DNA from: Shinella sp. PSBB067
GTDB lineage: Bacteria; Pseudomonadota; Alphaproteobacteria; Rhizobiales; Rhizobiaceae
Length of the DNA: 64,000 nucleotides
Reading direction: 5' to 3'
Assembly: GCF_016839145.1 (NCBI RefSeq)
Contig: NZ_CP069304.1
Location: 558,001-622,000, forward strand
Each line of letters begins with the position of its first letter. The first letter of the stretch is position 1. Shown piece by piece: positions 1-7,724 of this stretch. The translations under genes and the position numbers were made by a program. The notes beneath the pieces were generated by a model. It did no database searches and was not told the origin of the DNA. It saw only the letters and a program-made list of their open reading frames with translations.

Positions 1-1
1 C

Positions 2-163
2 AGCGAGATCACCCGGCTCGGCCGCGAGGTCGTGATCCGCACCAACGAGCCCTTCGTGGTGTTCACGCTGCTGGCGCTTACCTACTTTGTCGTGTGTTTT
101 CTGCTAGAACTGTTCGCGCGCCAATTGGAGGGACGTGCCCGGCGGATTCTCTCGGGGCAGTGA
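2..163 (+). CDS. Amino-acid ABC transporter permease, C-terminal end (partial)
   Basis: The open frame enters from the left edge and ends in TGA at 161-163. The visible 53 residues hold one hydrophobic helix (VVFTLLALTYFVVCFLLE) followed by a basic cytoplasmic tail, as at the end of HisM/GlnP-type permeases. The family call rests mainly on the downstream ATPase at 1007-1777, which belongs to the polar amino-acid uptake class. The rest of the transporter lies outside the window. An IclR regulator gene separates this end from the ATPase gene, with only 13 bases between the stop and the chosen IclR start. Confidence 0.6.
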   Translation, partial: SEITRLGREVVIRTNEPFVVFTLLALTYFVVCFLLELFARQLEGRARRILSGQ

Positions 164-176
164 GATCGGAAAGAAC

Positions 177-983
177 ATGAAAGCAGATCCAATGGCATCG
201 ATTGCAGAACGGGACGAAATCTCCAGCGCGAGCGAAGGCCGCGACGGCGGCGCGAAGTCCCTGCGCAAGATGGCCGCCGTCCTCGACAGCTTCTCGCGCG
301 CCCGGCCGATGATGACGATCGCGGAAATGTCGGACGCCACCGGCCTGCCGAAGGCGACGGTGCACCGGATCGTCACGTCGCTGCGGGAAGTCGGCCTGCT
401 CGACCAGGACGGTCGCCGGCAGGGATACCGGCTCGGGTTGAAGCTGTTCTATTACGGCAGCAGCGTCCTTGCGAACCTCGATACCGCGACGCGGGCCCAT
501 CCGCACATCGCCAAGCTGCAGCAGCTCACAGGCGAGGTGATCCATTTCCACATGTTCGACGGCAGCCAGATGGTCTGCGTCGAACATGAAGAGATGGTCG
601 CCTCCAGCCGCACCATCGTCCAGGCCGCCCCGACTTACTGTACCAGCGTCGGCAAGGCCTTCCTTGCCTTCCAGGACCAGGAACTGGTGCGCCGCATCGT
701 CGCCGAGGGCCTGCACGCCTACACGGCGAACACCATCGTCAACGCCGACGCTCTCGCAGCCGAACTCGCCAGGGTGCGCGCCCAGGGCTTCGCGATCGAC
801 GACGAGGAGATCGAACTCGGCCTGCGCTGCGTCGGCGCGCCGGTGCGCGATTCCTCCGGCCGCGTCTTTGCGGCCGTCAGCGTGTCGGGACCTGCGGAGC
901 GGATGCCCGATGGCCGTATCGCGGGCCTTGCGCCCGCCGTCATCCAGACGGCGAACGACATAACCGCGGCGCTTGCCGAATAA
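177..983 (+). CDS. IclR-family transcriptional regulator
   Basis: A 268-residue cytoplasmic DNA-binding regulator. Residues about 27-90 form the N-terminal winged helix-turn-helix ([20 protein letters not shown]), and about 100-268 form the IclR effector domain with the family stretch [15 protein letters not shown]. An in-frame ATG at 135 would overlap the permease stop. The ATG at 177 lies 13 bases after that stop with GGAAAG just upstream, so I prefer it. Its place inside an amino-acid transporter operon suggests it controls that operon in response to the transported compound or a breakdown product. The ligand cannot be read from sequence. Confidence 0.88.
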   Translation: MKADPMASIAERDEISSASEGRDGGAKSLRKMAAVLDSFSRARPMMTIAEMSDATGLPKATVHRIVTSLREVGLLDQDGRRQGYRLGLKLFYYGSSVLANLDTATRAHPHIAKLQQLTGEVIHFHMFDGSQMVCVEHEEMVASSRTIVQAAPTYCTSVGKAFLAFQDQELVRRIVAEGLHAYTANTIVNADALAAELARVRAQGFAIDDEEIELGLRCVGAPVRDSSGRVFAAVSVSGPAERMPDGRIAGLAPAVIQTANDITAALAE

Positions 984-1006
984 ACGTTCCGACACCGGAG
1001 TTACAG

Positions 1007-1777
1007 ATGTCCGCTCAAACCGCCAAGGCGCCTGCCATCGGCACCGACGTCGCCATCGAGATGATCAAGGTCAGCAAGTGGTACGGCGAATTCCATGTCC
1101 TCAGGGACATCGACCTGACGGTGATGAAGGGCGAGCGCATCGTCATCTGCGGCCCGTCCGGCTCCGGCAAGTCGACGATGATCCGCTGCATCAACCGGCT
1201 GGAGGAGCACCAGAAGGGCCGCATCGTCGTCGACGGCATCGAGCTCACCAACGACCTCAAGAAGATCGACGAGGTGCGCCGCGAGGTCGGCATGGTGTTC
1301 CAGCACTTCAATCTCTTCCCGCACCTGACGATCCTCGAAAACTGCACCCTCGCACCGATCTGGGTGCGCAAGATGCCGAAGAAGGAAGCCGAGGAAGTGG
1401 CGATGCATTACCTCAAGCGCGTCAAGATTCCGGAACAGGCGCACAAGTATCCCGGCCAGCTCTCCGGCGGCCAGCAGCAGCGCGTGGCGATCGCCCGCTC
1501 GCTGTGCATGAAGCCGAAGATCATGCTGTTCGACGAGCCGACCTCGGCGCTCGACCCGGAAATGGTCAAGGAAGTGCTCGACACGATGGTCTCGCTCGCC
1601 GAGGAAGGCATGACAATGCTGTGCGTGACGCACGAAATGGGCTTTGCCCGCCAGGTCGCCAACCGGGTGATCTTCATGGACCAGGGGCAGATCGTCGAGG
1701 AGAATGCGCCGGCCGCGTTCTTCGACAACCCGCAGCACGAGCGCACCAAGCTCTTCCTTAGCCAGATCCTTCACTGA
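1007..1777 (+). CDS. Polar amino-acid ABC transporter ATP-binding protein
   Basis: A 256-residue nucleotide-binding subunit of the GlnQ/HisP/AapP class that powers amino-acid import at the inner membrane. Walker A (GPSGSGKST) is at about residues 49-57, the ABC signature LSGGQ at 151-155, and Walker B with catalytic Glu ([13 protein letters not shown]) around 173-185, followed by the H-loop (CVTHEMGFA). Length is normal for the family. It starts 23 bases after the IclR stop with a GGAG motif upstream, so it is probably cotranscribed with the permease and regulator. The substrate is unknown because the binding protein is outside the window. Confidence 0.93.
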   Translation: MSAQTAKAPAIGTDVAIEMIKVSKWYGEFHVLRDIDLTVMKGERIVICGPSGSGKSTMIRCINRLEEHQKGRIVVDGIELTNDLKKIDEVRREVGMVFQHFNLFPHLTILENCTLAPIWVRKMPKKEAEEVAMHYLKRVKIPEQAHKYPGQLSGGQQQRVAIARSLCMKPKIMLFDEPTSALDPEMVKEVLDTMVSLAEEGMTMLCVTHEMGFARQVANRVIFMDQGQIVEENAPAAFFDNPQHERTKLFLSQILH

Positions 1778-2174
1778 ATCCAAAGTCCGATCTCTCGAAA
1801 TCCAACCATCGGATAGCCGCAATCGAACTGCGCCATGGCCTGGACCGCCGGGAAGAGGCGAGCTGGTCGGCGGACACCCGGACCTGCTGCGCGCGGGTGG
1901 TGTCGCGCACGGCATCGTCGGATTCCAGGAAAGCCATGCAGGAGCATCCGACTTCCTCAAGAAGCAGCGGGGTCGGCCGCAAGATGCGCTGCCGGCCATC
2001 GTCGGGCATGCCTTCGCTCTCGACCACCGATGCGGGCGCCGGTGCACGGCGTGCGCTCCGCCCGCTAGCCGGGCCGGTACCCCCTCGAACGTGGGATGGT
2101 GCCGTTCCGCCGGCCCTTTAGATTGCTCCCGATTTGCGGCATCGCGCCCGTTGCGCATTCCGACAGGGGGAACC
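1778..2174. other. Intergenic region of 397 bp without a supported gene
   Basis: Short open frames exist on both strands, but none has a ribosome binding site, a recognisable domain or a coherent start. A long plus-strand frame runs through from 1704, but it lacks plausible protein character before the signal peptide of the autotransporter at 2175. GGGGGAACC directly precedes that start. No clear terminator or promoter was found. Confidence 0.5.
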
Positions 2175-4325
2175 ATGAACTGCCATATCGTCGCCCGGCT
2201 GCTCGCCTGTACCATGCTTTCAGGCGCTGCGGTGACGCCGACCCTTGCCGCGGAGATCGAGCGCGTGGCGGGGCCGGGCGACAAGAGCGTCATCGTCGGG
2301 GGCATCTCGGCGGACGGCTCGGCGATCGTCGGCACGATCAATCCTCACGTCAATCCGGCCGATGTCGACGGGCGCGGCTTCCTGTGGACGCAGGCGGGCG
2401 GGATGAGCGTTTTCGCCGATCCCGGACTGTTCGGCCGCTTCATGGCGACCGGTGTCTCCAATGACGGCGCCTATATCGTCGGCAGCGCCACGGCCGACAT
2501 GCTCGTTTCGGGCGAGAGCGCCATGTCGGCGCGCGCCTATCGCTGGAGTGCGGCGGGCGGCTTCGAGGATCTCGGCGCCCTGCTGCCCGGCAACGAGAGC
2601 AGGGGCAAGGCCATTTCCGGCAACGGCAGGGTCGTGGTCGGCAGCAGCGGCGGCGCCTATGCGATGACGGGCTTCCGCTGGGAGGAGGGGCTGGGCATGC
2701 AGGCGCTGCCCGGCAATTTCGCCGACCAGCATCCCATGGCCACCAGCTATGACGGGTCGGTCGTCGTCGGCACGAGAACCTATCCCGACATCATGGCCAT
2801 TCGCTGGAAGAAGGGCCTCGGAACGGAGGTTCTGCCGCTGTTGCCGGATACCGCCTCGTCCTCGGCGTTCGACGTCTCCGACGACGGCGCGGTCATCGTC
2901 GGCTGGACGGGCATCCAGGCGGTGCGCTGGACCGATGCCGGGGTCTTTTCGCTCGGCCACCTCGGCGCCAGCAGCGACAGGGCCGCTTCCGTGGCCTACG
3001 GCGTTTCCGGCAACGGAGAGGTGATCGTCGGCATGGCCTCCACCGGGCCGGCCGTCAACGACCCGTATCGCGGCTTCCGCTGGACGGAAGGGACCGGGAT
3101 GCAGAGCGTGGAGGACTGGCTGCGCGACAGCGGCGCGGTGATCGCCGCCGACATGACCTATCTCGCCCGCTCGGCCAACTGCGACGGCAGCGTCGTGGTG
3201 GGCGAGACGGGCATCGTCCATGGCCTGGTGGGCGCACCGCCGAGTGCCCTGTTCATCGCCCGCGGCACCGGCACCGGCCCGAACGATTGCCGCATGGCCG
3301 GCAGCCCCGCCGGGGAGGACCCGGGTGGTGAAAACCCGGGCGGCGAAAATCCCGGCGGCGAGACGCCCGGCGGCCAGAACCCCGGCGGCCAGAATCCCGG
3401 CGGCGTGGGCGTCATCGTCGTCGACGAATTCAACGCAACGCTGGCCGATGCCGGGGCGGCGAACACCGCCATGCTCGGCAATGTCAACCTGCTGCTCAAC
3501 GGCGCGGGAAGCCGGCCGCTCGACCGCCGTGCCGATCCCGGCCGCTCCATCACCTGGCTCGGCGGCGACTGGGGCCGCCTCGATGACGGCGACATCGGCC
3601 TCGGCGAGATCGGCGCCGGCCACAATTTCGGCGGCCTGCAGATCAACGCGGTGGCCGGCTTCAGCCGCTTCGACCAGGCGATGGCGCTCGGCGGCAAGGC
3701 GGAGCTTTCCGCCGGCTACGTGAAGGCGGAAGCGCTTGCGCAGCTCTATGCGACGGGCAACGGCGGTCTGTGGGGCGCCGTCACCGCATCGGCCATGTGG
3801 GGCCATGCCGACATGGAGCGCAACTATCTGAACGGTGGCCTGGTCGACACCTCCTACGGCTCCACGGACACCTCCGGCTACGGGCTGCGCGGCCGGCTGC
3901 AATGGGAAAACGCGGTCGACCACGTTTCGCCCTATGCGGATCTCTCCTATGTCAGGGGATGCTTCGACGCCTATAGCGAGACCGGCGGCGGCTTCCCGGC
4001 CTCCTTCGGCAAGCTGTGCGACGGGTCGACCGAGCTGCGCTACGGCTTCGACGTCGCCTATCCCCTGTCGAGCGAGTTCCGCGTCATCGGCACGCTGGAA
4101 GGCGTGCATCGCTTCGAGGGCAGGAGCGCCAACGTGACCGGCGCGGTGCCGGGTCTTTATGCCTTCGATCTCGGCAGCGTCGCCTACAAGCAGAACTGGT
4201 TGCGCGCCGGCGCCGGCTTCGAGGCCGATATCGCCGGCTCCACCCTGTCGCTGATGGGCAACGTCACCTCCCGGTCGCAGGGCACGAAAGCCTGGCTCGC
4301 CGCAAACTGGCGCATGAAGTTCTAG
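2175..4325 (+). CDS. HAF-repeat autotransporter outer-membrane protein
   Basis: A 716-residue secreted protein. Residues 1 to about 26 form a signal peptide ending in TPTLA-A. Residues about 30-375 carry several HAF-type repeats of roughly 50 residues, each pairing an S-x-DG or S-G-NG motif with VxVG and an F/A-x-RW segment (for example AISGNGRVVVGSS and FRWEEGLGM), as in the extracellular beta-propeller-like HAF family. Residues 380-409 are a Gly-Pro linker of six pentapeptides. Residues about 440-716 look like an autotransporter beta-barrel: alternating aromatic strands and the terminal Phe (WRMKF) used by the BAM complex. The passenger would be displayed on the cell surface; its target is unknown. 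The start follows GGGGGAACC. The gene stands alone, followed by a two-component system. Confidence 0.82.
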   Translation: MNCHIVARLLACTMLSGAAVTPTLAAEIERVAGPGDKSVIVGGISADGSAIVGTINPHVNPADVDGRGFLWTQAGGMSVFADPGLFGRFMATGVSNDGAYIVGSATADMLVSGESAMSARAYRWSAAGGFEDLGALLPGNESRGKAISGNGRVVVGSSGGAYAMTGFRWEEGLGMQALPGNFADQHPMATSYDGSVVVGTRTYPDIMAIRWKKGLGTEVLPLLPDTASSSAFDVSDDGAVIVGWTGIQAVRWTDAGVFSLGHLGASSDRAASVAYGVSGNGEVIVGMASTGPAVNDPYRGFRWTEGTGMQSVEDWLRDSGAVIAADMTYLARSANCDGSVVVGETGIVHGLVGAPPSALFIARGTGTGPNDCRMAGSPAGEDPGGENPGGENPGGETPGGQNPGGQNPGGVGVIVVDEFNATLADAGAANTAMLGNVNLLLNGAGSRPLDRRADPGRSITWLGGDWGRLDDGDIGLGEIGAGHNFGGLQINAVAGFSRFDQAMALGGKAELSAGYVKAEALAQLYATGNGGLWGAVTASAMWGHADMERNYLNGGLVDTSYGSTDTSGYGLRGRLQWENAVDHVSPYADLSYVRGCFDAYSETGGGFPASFGKLCDGSTELRYGFDVAYPLSSEFRVIGTLEGVHRFEGRSANVTGAVPGLYAFDLGSVAYKQNWLRAGAGFEADIAGSTLSLMGNVTSRSQGTKAWLAANWRMKF
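3312..3401 (+). repeat. Six tandem 15-bp units encoding a Gly-x-x-Pro-Gly linker
   Basis: Six in-frame 15-bp copies encode GEDPG, GENPG, GENPG, GETPG, GQNPG and GQNPG. They lie exactly between the HAF passenger and the beta-barrel of the autotransporter. Such a flexible extended linker could span the barrel pore or set the distance of the passenger from the membrane. Copy number may vary between strains. Confidence 0.9.
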
Positions 4326-4344
4326 GGCCGGTCGCCGTCCGGCC
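4326..4344 (+). terminator. Possible terminator hairpin after the autotransporter
   Basis: GGCCGG at 4326-4331 pairs with CCGGCC at 4339-4344 around a 7-base loop, immediately after the stop codon. There is no U-tract, so a terminator role is only suggested. Confidence 0.3.
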
Positions 4345-4539
4345 TGCGGACCTCCCTGCGGATACGGCCGGGATCCTGCAGCGCCGGTTTGCCCTCGGCC
4401 TGCCGGCGGGCTATAGTCTCGGGGAATATTTCTGGCCGGTCTGGGGCAGCGTTTCGGGAAGCCGGCCGTAATTCCCCGGCGAGGGGACCGGCGGGCGGGG
4501 CTGTCTTGCGCCGCTCGAGTGGGGAAGAAGGGGCCTGAT

Positions 4540-6699
4540 TTGAGGCGCAGCGCGTCTCCAGCCGTTGTCATGCTGACGGCGCTCGCGTGCGGCATCGCCC
4601 TCATCGCGGCGTCGGCGGCGTTTCTGCTCCGGCAACCCTGGCTCGGCCTTCAGCTCGACGCGTCGGTCGAGCGGGGTATCCGCGTGGTGGGCGTGTTTCC
4701 CGGCGGGCCTTCGGCCGGCATCCGCCCGGATACGGTTCTGACCGCCATTGGAAACCCGGCCGGCGTTTTCGTCCCGCTGGAGCCCTTCGACATGGTCGAA
4801 GACCCGGACACCGCGCCCACCTATGCCGCTTTCGATGATTTCCTCGACCGGCAGAGCCGCATCGCGGGGCTGCTTGATGGCGGCGAGGTCCGGCTGACGG
4901 CGGCTGACGGTGCCGTCCTTGCCGTCCGTCCGGCGCCCTCGCGCCCCCTTGCAAGCCTTCCGCCGGCCTTCTGGCTGCAGGAGTTCATCGGCCTTGCCTG
5001 CCTTCTCGTCGGAACCTGGGCCTATTGCCTCAAGCCCCGCGACCCCGCGGTGCGGGTGATGGCGCTTGCCAGCGCGGCCTCGGTTGTCACGGCCTGGGCG
5101 TCGGCCATCTTCATCTATCGCGAGCTGGCGCTCGACGGCCGGGTGATCCACGTCCTGTCCTCGCTCAACCTTGCCGGCGCGCTCGGTTTTGCCGGATCGA
5201 TCCTCGTGCTGTTCCTGATCCATCCGCGGCGGCTCGTCCCGCGCGCGGCCGTGCTGCTGGTCGCGGCGGTTCCGGCCGCGGCCTGGCTGGCCGACGTGCT
5301 TCGCATCGGCCTCGAAACGCCGGCAACCCAGCGCTACCTGGTCATCATGCTGCTGCTGGCCGGGAGCCTCGTCGCGGCGGGCGTGCAGTATCTTCGCGCG
5401 CGGGGCGATCCCCTGGCCCGGACGGCGCTCAAATGGTTCGGCATCTCGCTTTCCATCGGCGTCGTCATGTATGTGCTCGCCAATGCCGTGCCGGCGCTCG
5501 CGGGCCGGCCCGCCGGCGCGCCGCAGGTGCTCACCTACGCCTTCGCGCTCCTCCTGAACGGCGGCCTCGTGGTGGCGGTCGTCCGCTACCGGCTGTTCGA
5601 GCTCGATGCCTGGGCCTTCCGCATCCTGTTCTACACGTTCGGCGCCGTGCTGCTTCTCGGCCTCGACGCGCTGCTGGTCTACGTCGTCTCGCTCGACCGC
5701 GCGCCCGCGCTCGGCGCGGCGCTGCTGCTGGTGGCGTTCCTCTACCTGCCGCTGCGCGACGGTCTTGCCCGGCGCTTTGCCGCGCGCAGCACGCTCGACC
5801 GGCACACGCTGCTGCGTGCGGTGGTCGACGTCGCCTTCGGTTCCTCGGACGGCGAGCGCGCCGCCCGCTGGCAGGGCCTGCTCGGGCGGCTGTTCGACCC
5901 GCTCGACTGCGCGGCGGCCGACCGGCCCGTGGCTGCGGCGGCGATCCGTCACGAGGGGCTCGAGCTGGCCGTGCCGGCGGTTGCCGGCGCGCCGGCGCTG
6001 CTGCTGCGCCGCCCGCGGGGCGGGCGCGGGCTGTTCGGACCGAACGACGCCGAGGTGGCGGCCCAGCTGGTCGGCGTCATGCGCCATGTCGAGGCGAGCC
6101 GCGACGCCTATGAGCGCGGTGCGGTGGAGGAACGCCACCGCATCGCGGCCGACCTGCACGACGATGTCGGCGCGCGCCTGCTGACAGGGCTTCATCGGGA
6201 GGAGCCCGGCGAGATCAAGCAGGCGCTGCGCGAGGCGATGGCCGATGTCAGGACCATCGCCGTCGGGCTCTCCGGCGACAGGCAGGCGCTGGGGCTGGTT
6301 CTGGCCGACCTGCGGCACGAGGCCGGCCAGCGGCTCGACCAGGCGGGCATAGACCTCGCCTGGAGCGAACGGCACGACGGCGCGAGCGATCCGTTCCTTG
6401 TCTATCGTACCTACCGGAACCTCGTTTCGGCCCATCGCGAGCTGGTCAGCAACGTCATCCGCCATGCCGGGGCCCGCAGGCTCGAAATCATGGTCGCGCG
6501 CGAGGATGGCCGCCTGCGCCTCGTCTTCGAGGACGATGGCGCGGGGTTCGGCACGGGTCCGGCGAGCGGGAGGGGAAGCGGACTTGAGAATGTGCGCCGG
6601 CGGGTGTCGGCGCTCGACGGCGAGATGGCGCTCGGCGCCTCGCGGCATGGGGGCGCGCGCGTCGAGCTCGTGCTTCCCCTGGCGGAGGCCGCGTCATGA
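4540..6699 (+). CDS. Membrane sensor histidine kinase (NarX/ComP-like, HisKA_3-type)
   Basis: About 719 residues. An N-terminal helix is followed by a PDZ-like segment at about 30-120 (LGLQLD, then VFPGGPSAGIRPDTVL), then seven or eight membrane helices at about 145-420. The dimerisation motif EERHRIAADLHDDVG carries the phospho-acceptor at about His540. The HATPase domain follows with an N box (ELVSNVIRHAGA) and a G box (FEDDGAGFG). The architecture resembles Bacillus ComP, a peptide sensor with a PDZ-like region and many membrane helices, but the ligand is unknown. A GTG at 4519 is possible. A TTG at 4540 is better placed after the purine-rich GGAAGAAGGGG. The stop overlaps the response regulator start by ATGA, so the two form one unit. 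Confidence 0.85.
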   Translation: MRRSASPAVVMLTALACGIALIAASAAFLLRQPWLGLQLDASVERGIRVVGVFPGGPSAGIRPDTVLTAIGNPAGVFVPLEPFDMVEDPDTAPTYAAFDDFLDRQSRIAGLLDGGEVRLTAADGAVLAVRPAPSRPLASLPPAFWLQEFIGLACLLVGTWAYCLKPRDPAVRVMALASAASVVTAWASAIFIYRELALDGRVIHVLSSLNLAGALGFAGSILVLFLIHPRRLVPRAAVLLVAAVPAAAWLADVLRIGLETPATQRYLVIMLLLAGSLVAAGVQYLRARGDPLARTALKWFGISLSIGVVMYVLANAVPALAGRPAGAPQVLTYAFALLLNGGLVVAVVRYRLFELDAWAFRILFYTFGAVLLLGLDALLVYVVSLDRAPALGAALLLVAFLYLPLRDGLARRFAARSTLDRHTLLRAVVDVAFGSSDGERAARWQGLLGRLFDPLDCAAADRPVAAAAIRHEGLELAVPAVAGAPALLLRRPRGGRGLFGPNDAEVAAQLVGVMRHVEASRDAYERGAVEERHRIAADLHDDVGARLLTGLHREEPGEIKQALREAMADVRTIAVGLSGDRQALGLVLADLRHEAGQRLDQAGIDLAWSERHDGASDPFLVYRTYRNLVSAHRELVSNVIRHAGARRLEIMVAREDGRLRLVFEDDGAGFGTGPASGRGSGLENVRRRVSALDGEMALGASRHGGARVELVLPLAEAAS

Positions 6700-7340
6700 G
6701 GGTCGCGGGCATGATCGTCGAGGATCTTTCCGCCGTCCGCGAATGGCTGGCCGGGGTCTGCGCGCGCGTCTTCCCGGATGTCGCCGTCACGGCATGCTGC
6801 GATCTCGCGTCGGCGCGGACCTTCCTGCGCAGGCTCCGCTGCGAGGAAACGGAGCTGGCCTTCGCGCTGGTCGATCTCGGCCTGCCCGACGGCTCGGGCA
6901 TCGATCTCATCCGCGAGCTGTCGCTTCATCATCCGGGGACGCTGCCGGTCGTCGTCACGATCTACGGCGACGACCGGCGGCTCTTCGACGCCATCGCCGC
7001 CGGCGCGCAGGGCTACCTGCTCAAGGACGACGACCCCGAGGCGATCGAAAGCAACCTCCAGCGCATCCGGCGCGGCGAGCCGCCGCTCTCTCCCGCCGTC
7101 GCGCGGCGGATGATCGCGCATTTTCGCGACATCGGGACGCCGAGCAGCGTGGAGCTGACGCAGCAGGAAACCCGGGCTCTGGCGCTGCTGGGGCTCGGCA
7201 TGCGCATCCAGGACGTCGGCCGCGAGATGGGCATCAGCGTGCACACGGCGCGCGACCATGTGAAGGCGATCTACGGCAAGCTGAACATTTCCTCTCGCGC
7301 AGAAGCGGCGGTCGAGGCCGTGCGCCGCGGCCTCGTCTAG
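6696..7340 (+). CDS. NarL/LuxR-type response regulator
   Basis: 214 residues. The receiver domain occupies about 1-120, with acidic residues Glu9/Asp10, the predicted phosphorylated Asp60 (LVDLGLPDGSG) and the conserved Lys in YLLKDD. A LuxR-type helix-turn-helix occupies about 151-214 (LTQQETRALALLGLGM, then SVHTARDHVKAIYGKL). It is translationally coupled to the kinase through ATGA and is its expected partner. The target genes are not shown by sequence. The neighbouring autotransporter is an attractive candidate but no binding site was identified. Confidence 0.92.
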   Translation: MRVAGMIVEDLSAVREWLAGVCARVFPDVAVTACCDLASARTFLRRLRCEETELAFALVDLGLPDGSGIDLIRELSLHHPGTLPVVVTIYGDDRRLFDAIAAGAQGYLLKDDDPEAIESNLQRIRRGEPPLSPAVARRMIAHFRDIGTPSSVELTQQETRALALLGLGMRIQDVGREMGISVHTARDHVKAIYGKLNISSRAEAAVEAVRRGLV

Positions 7341-7724
7341 CGGCGACGCACGGCCGGCGGCGGCTTCGCCCAAGCCGCCCTGCCTCTGGTGGGCGAAGCG
7401 CGGCAGTCCCTCTGGGGCCGGACTCGCCTGCCACTCCGCGGCTTCGCAGCGGGACCTGCATTCCGGTTCCCGCGGTCGAGGACGCTTTTGCGAGCGGCTC
7501 GGCCCGCCGGCGTTGCGCAAGGGCGGGGTCGTGCGCTTCGGGGGAGCACGACCTTGCCGGCATCCGCCTGCGTCTCGGGCAATTCGGCGTAGCGCAACGC
7601 GCGGCGTGCTTCCGGCGCCGCCCATGTCGCCAGGAAAGTCGTTTTGGCGACCGTCGGGGCCGTTGGCATTTCGGGGACGGGTCCTATGTTATGCGCAGCG
7701 GTGCACGGAAGGCAGGTTTTGTCC
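7341..7724. other. Intergenic region of 384 bp without a supported gene
   Basis: It begins with the hairpin at 7359-7379. The remainder has open frames on both strands, but none has a recognisable domain or initiation signal. The AAGGCAGG ribosome binding site of the next gene is at its right end. Weak promoter-like matches cannot be ranked by eye. Confidence 0.45.
7359..7379 (+). terminator. Hairpin after the response regulator gene
   Basis: GGCGGCTT at 7359-7366 pairs perfectly with AAGCCGCC at 7372-7379 around a 5-base loop, 18 bases after the response regulator stop. There is no U-run behind it, so it could be a Rho-assisted terminator or an mRNA end stabiliser. Confidence 0.45.

Noticed and set aside
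3312..3401. Tandem repeat considered as CRISPR-like
   Set aside because: The 15-bp units are contiguous, in frame and code for a Gly-Pro linker; there are no spacers.
2220..4604. 794-residue minus-strand open frame opposite the autotransporter
   Set aside because: It is the shadow of a real gene with signal peptide, repeats and beta-barrel; the antisense product has no recognisable fold.
4411..6648. 745-residue minus-strand open frame opposite the sensor kinase
   Set aside because: Composition is Arg/Gln/Glu-rich low-complexity and the plus strand has clear kinase motifs coupled to a response regulator.
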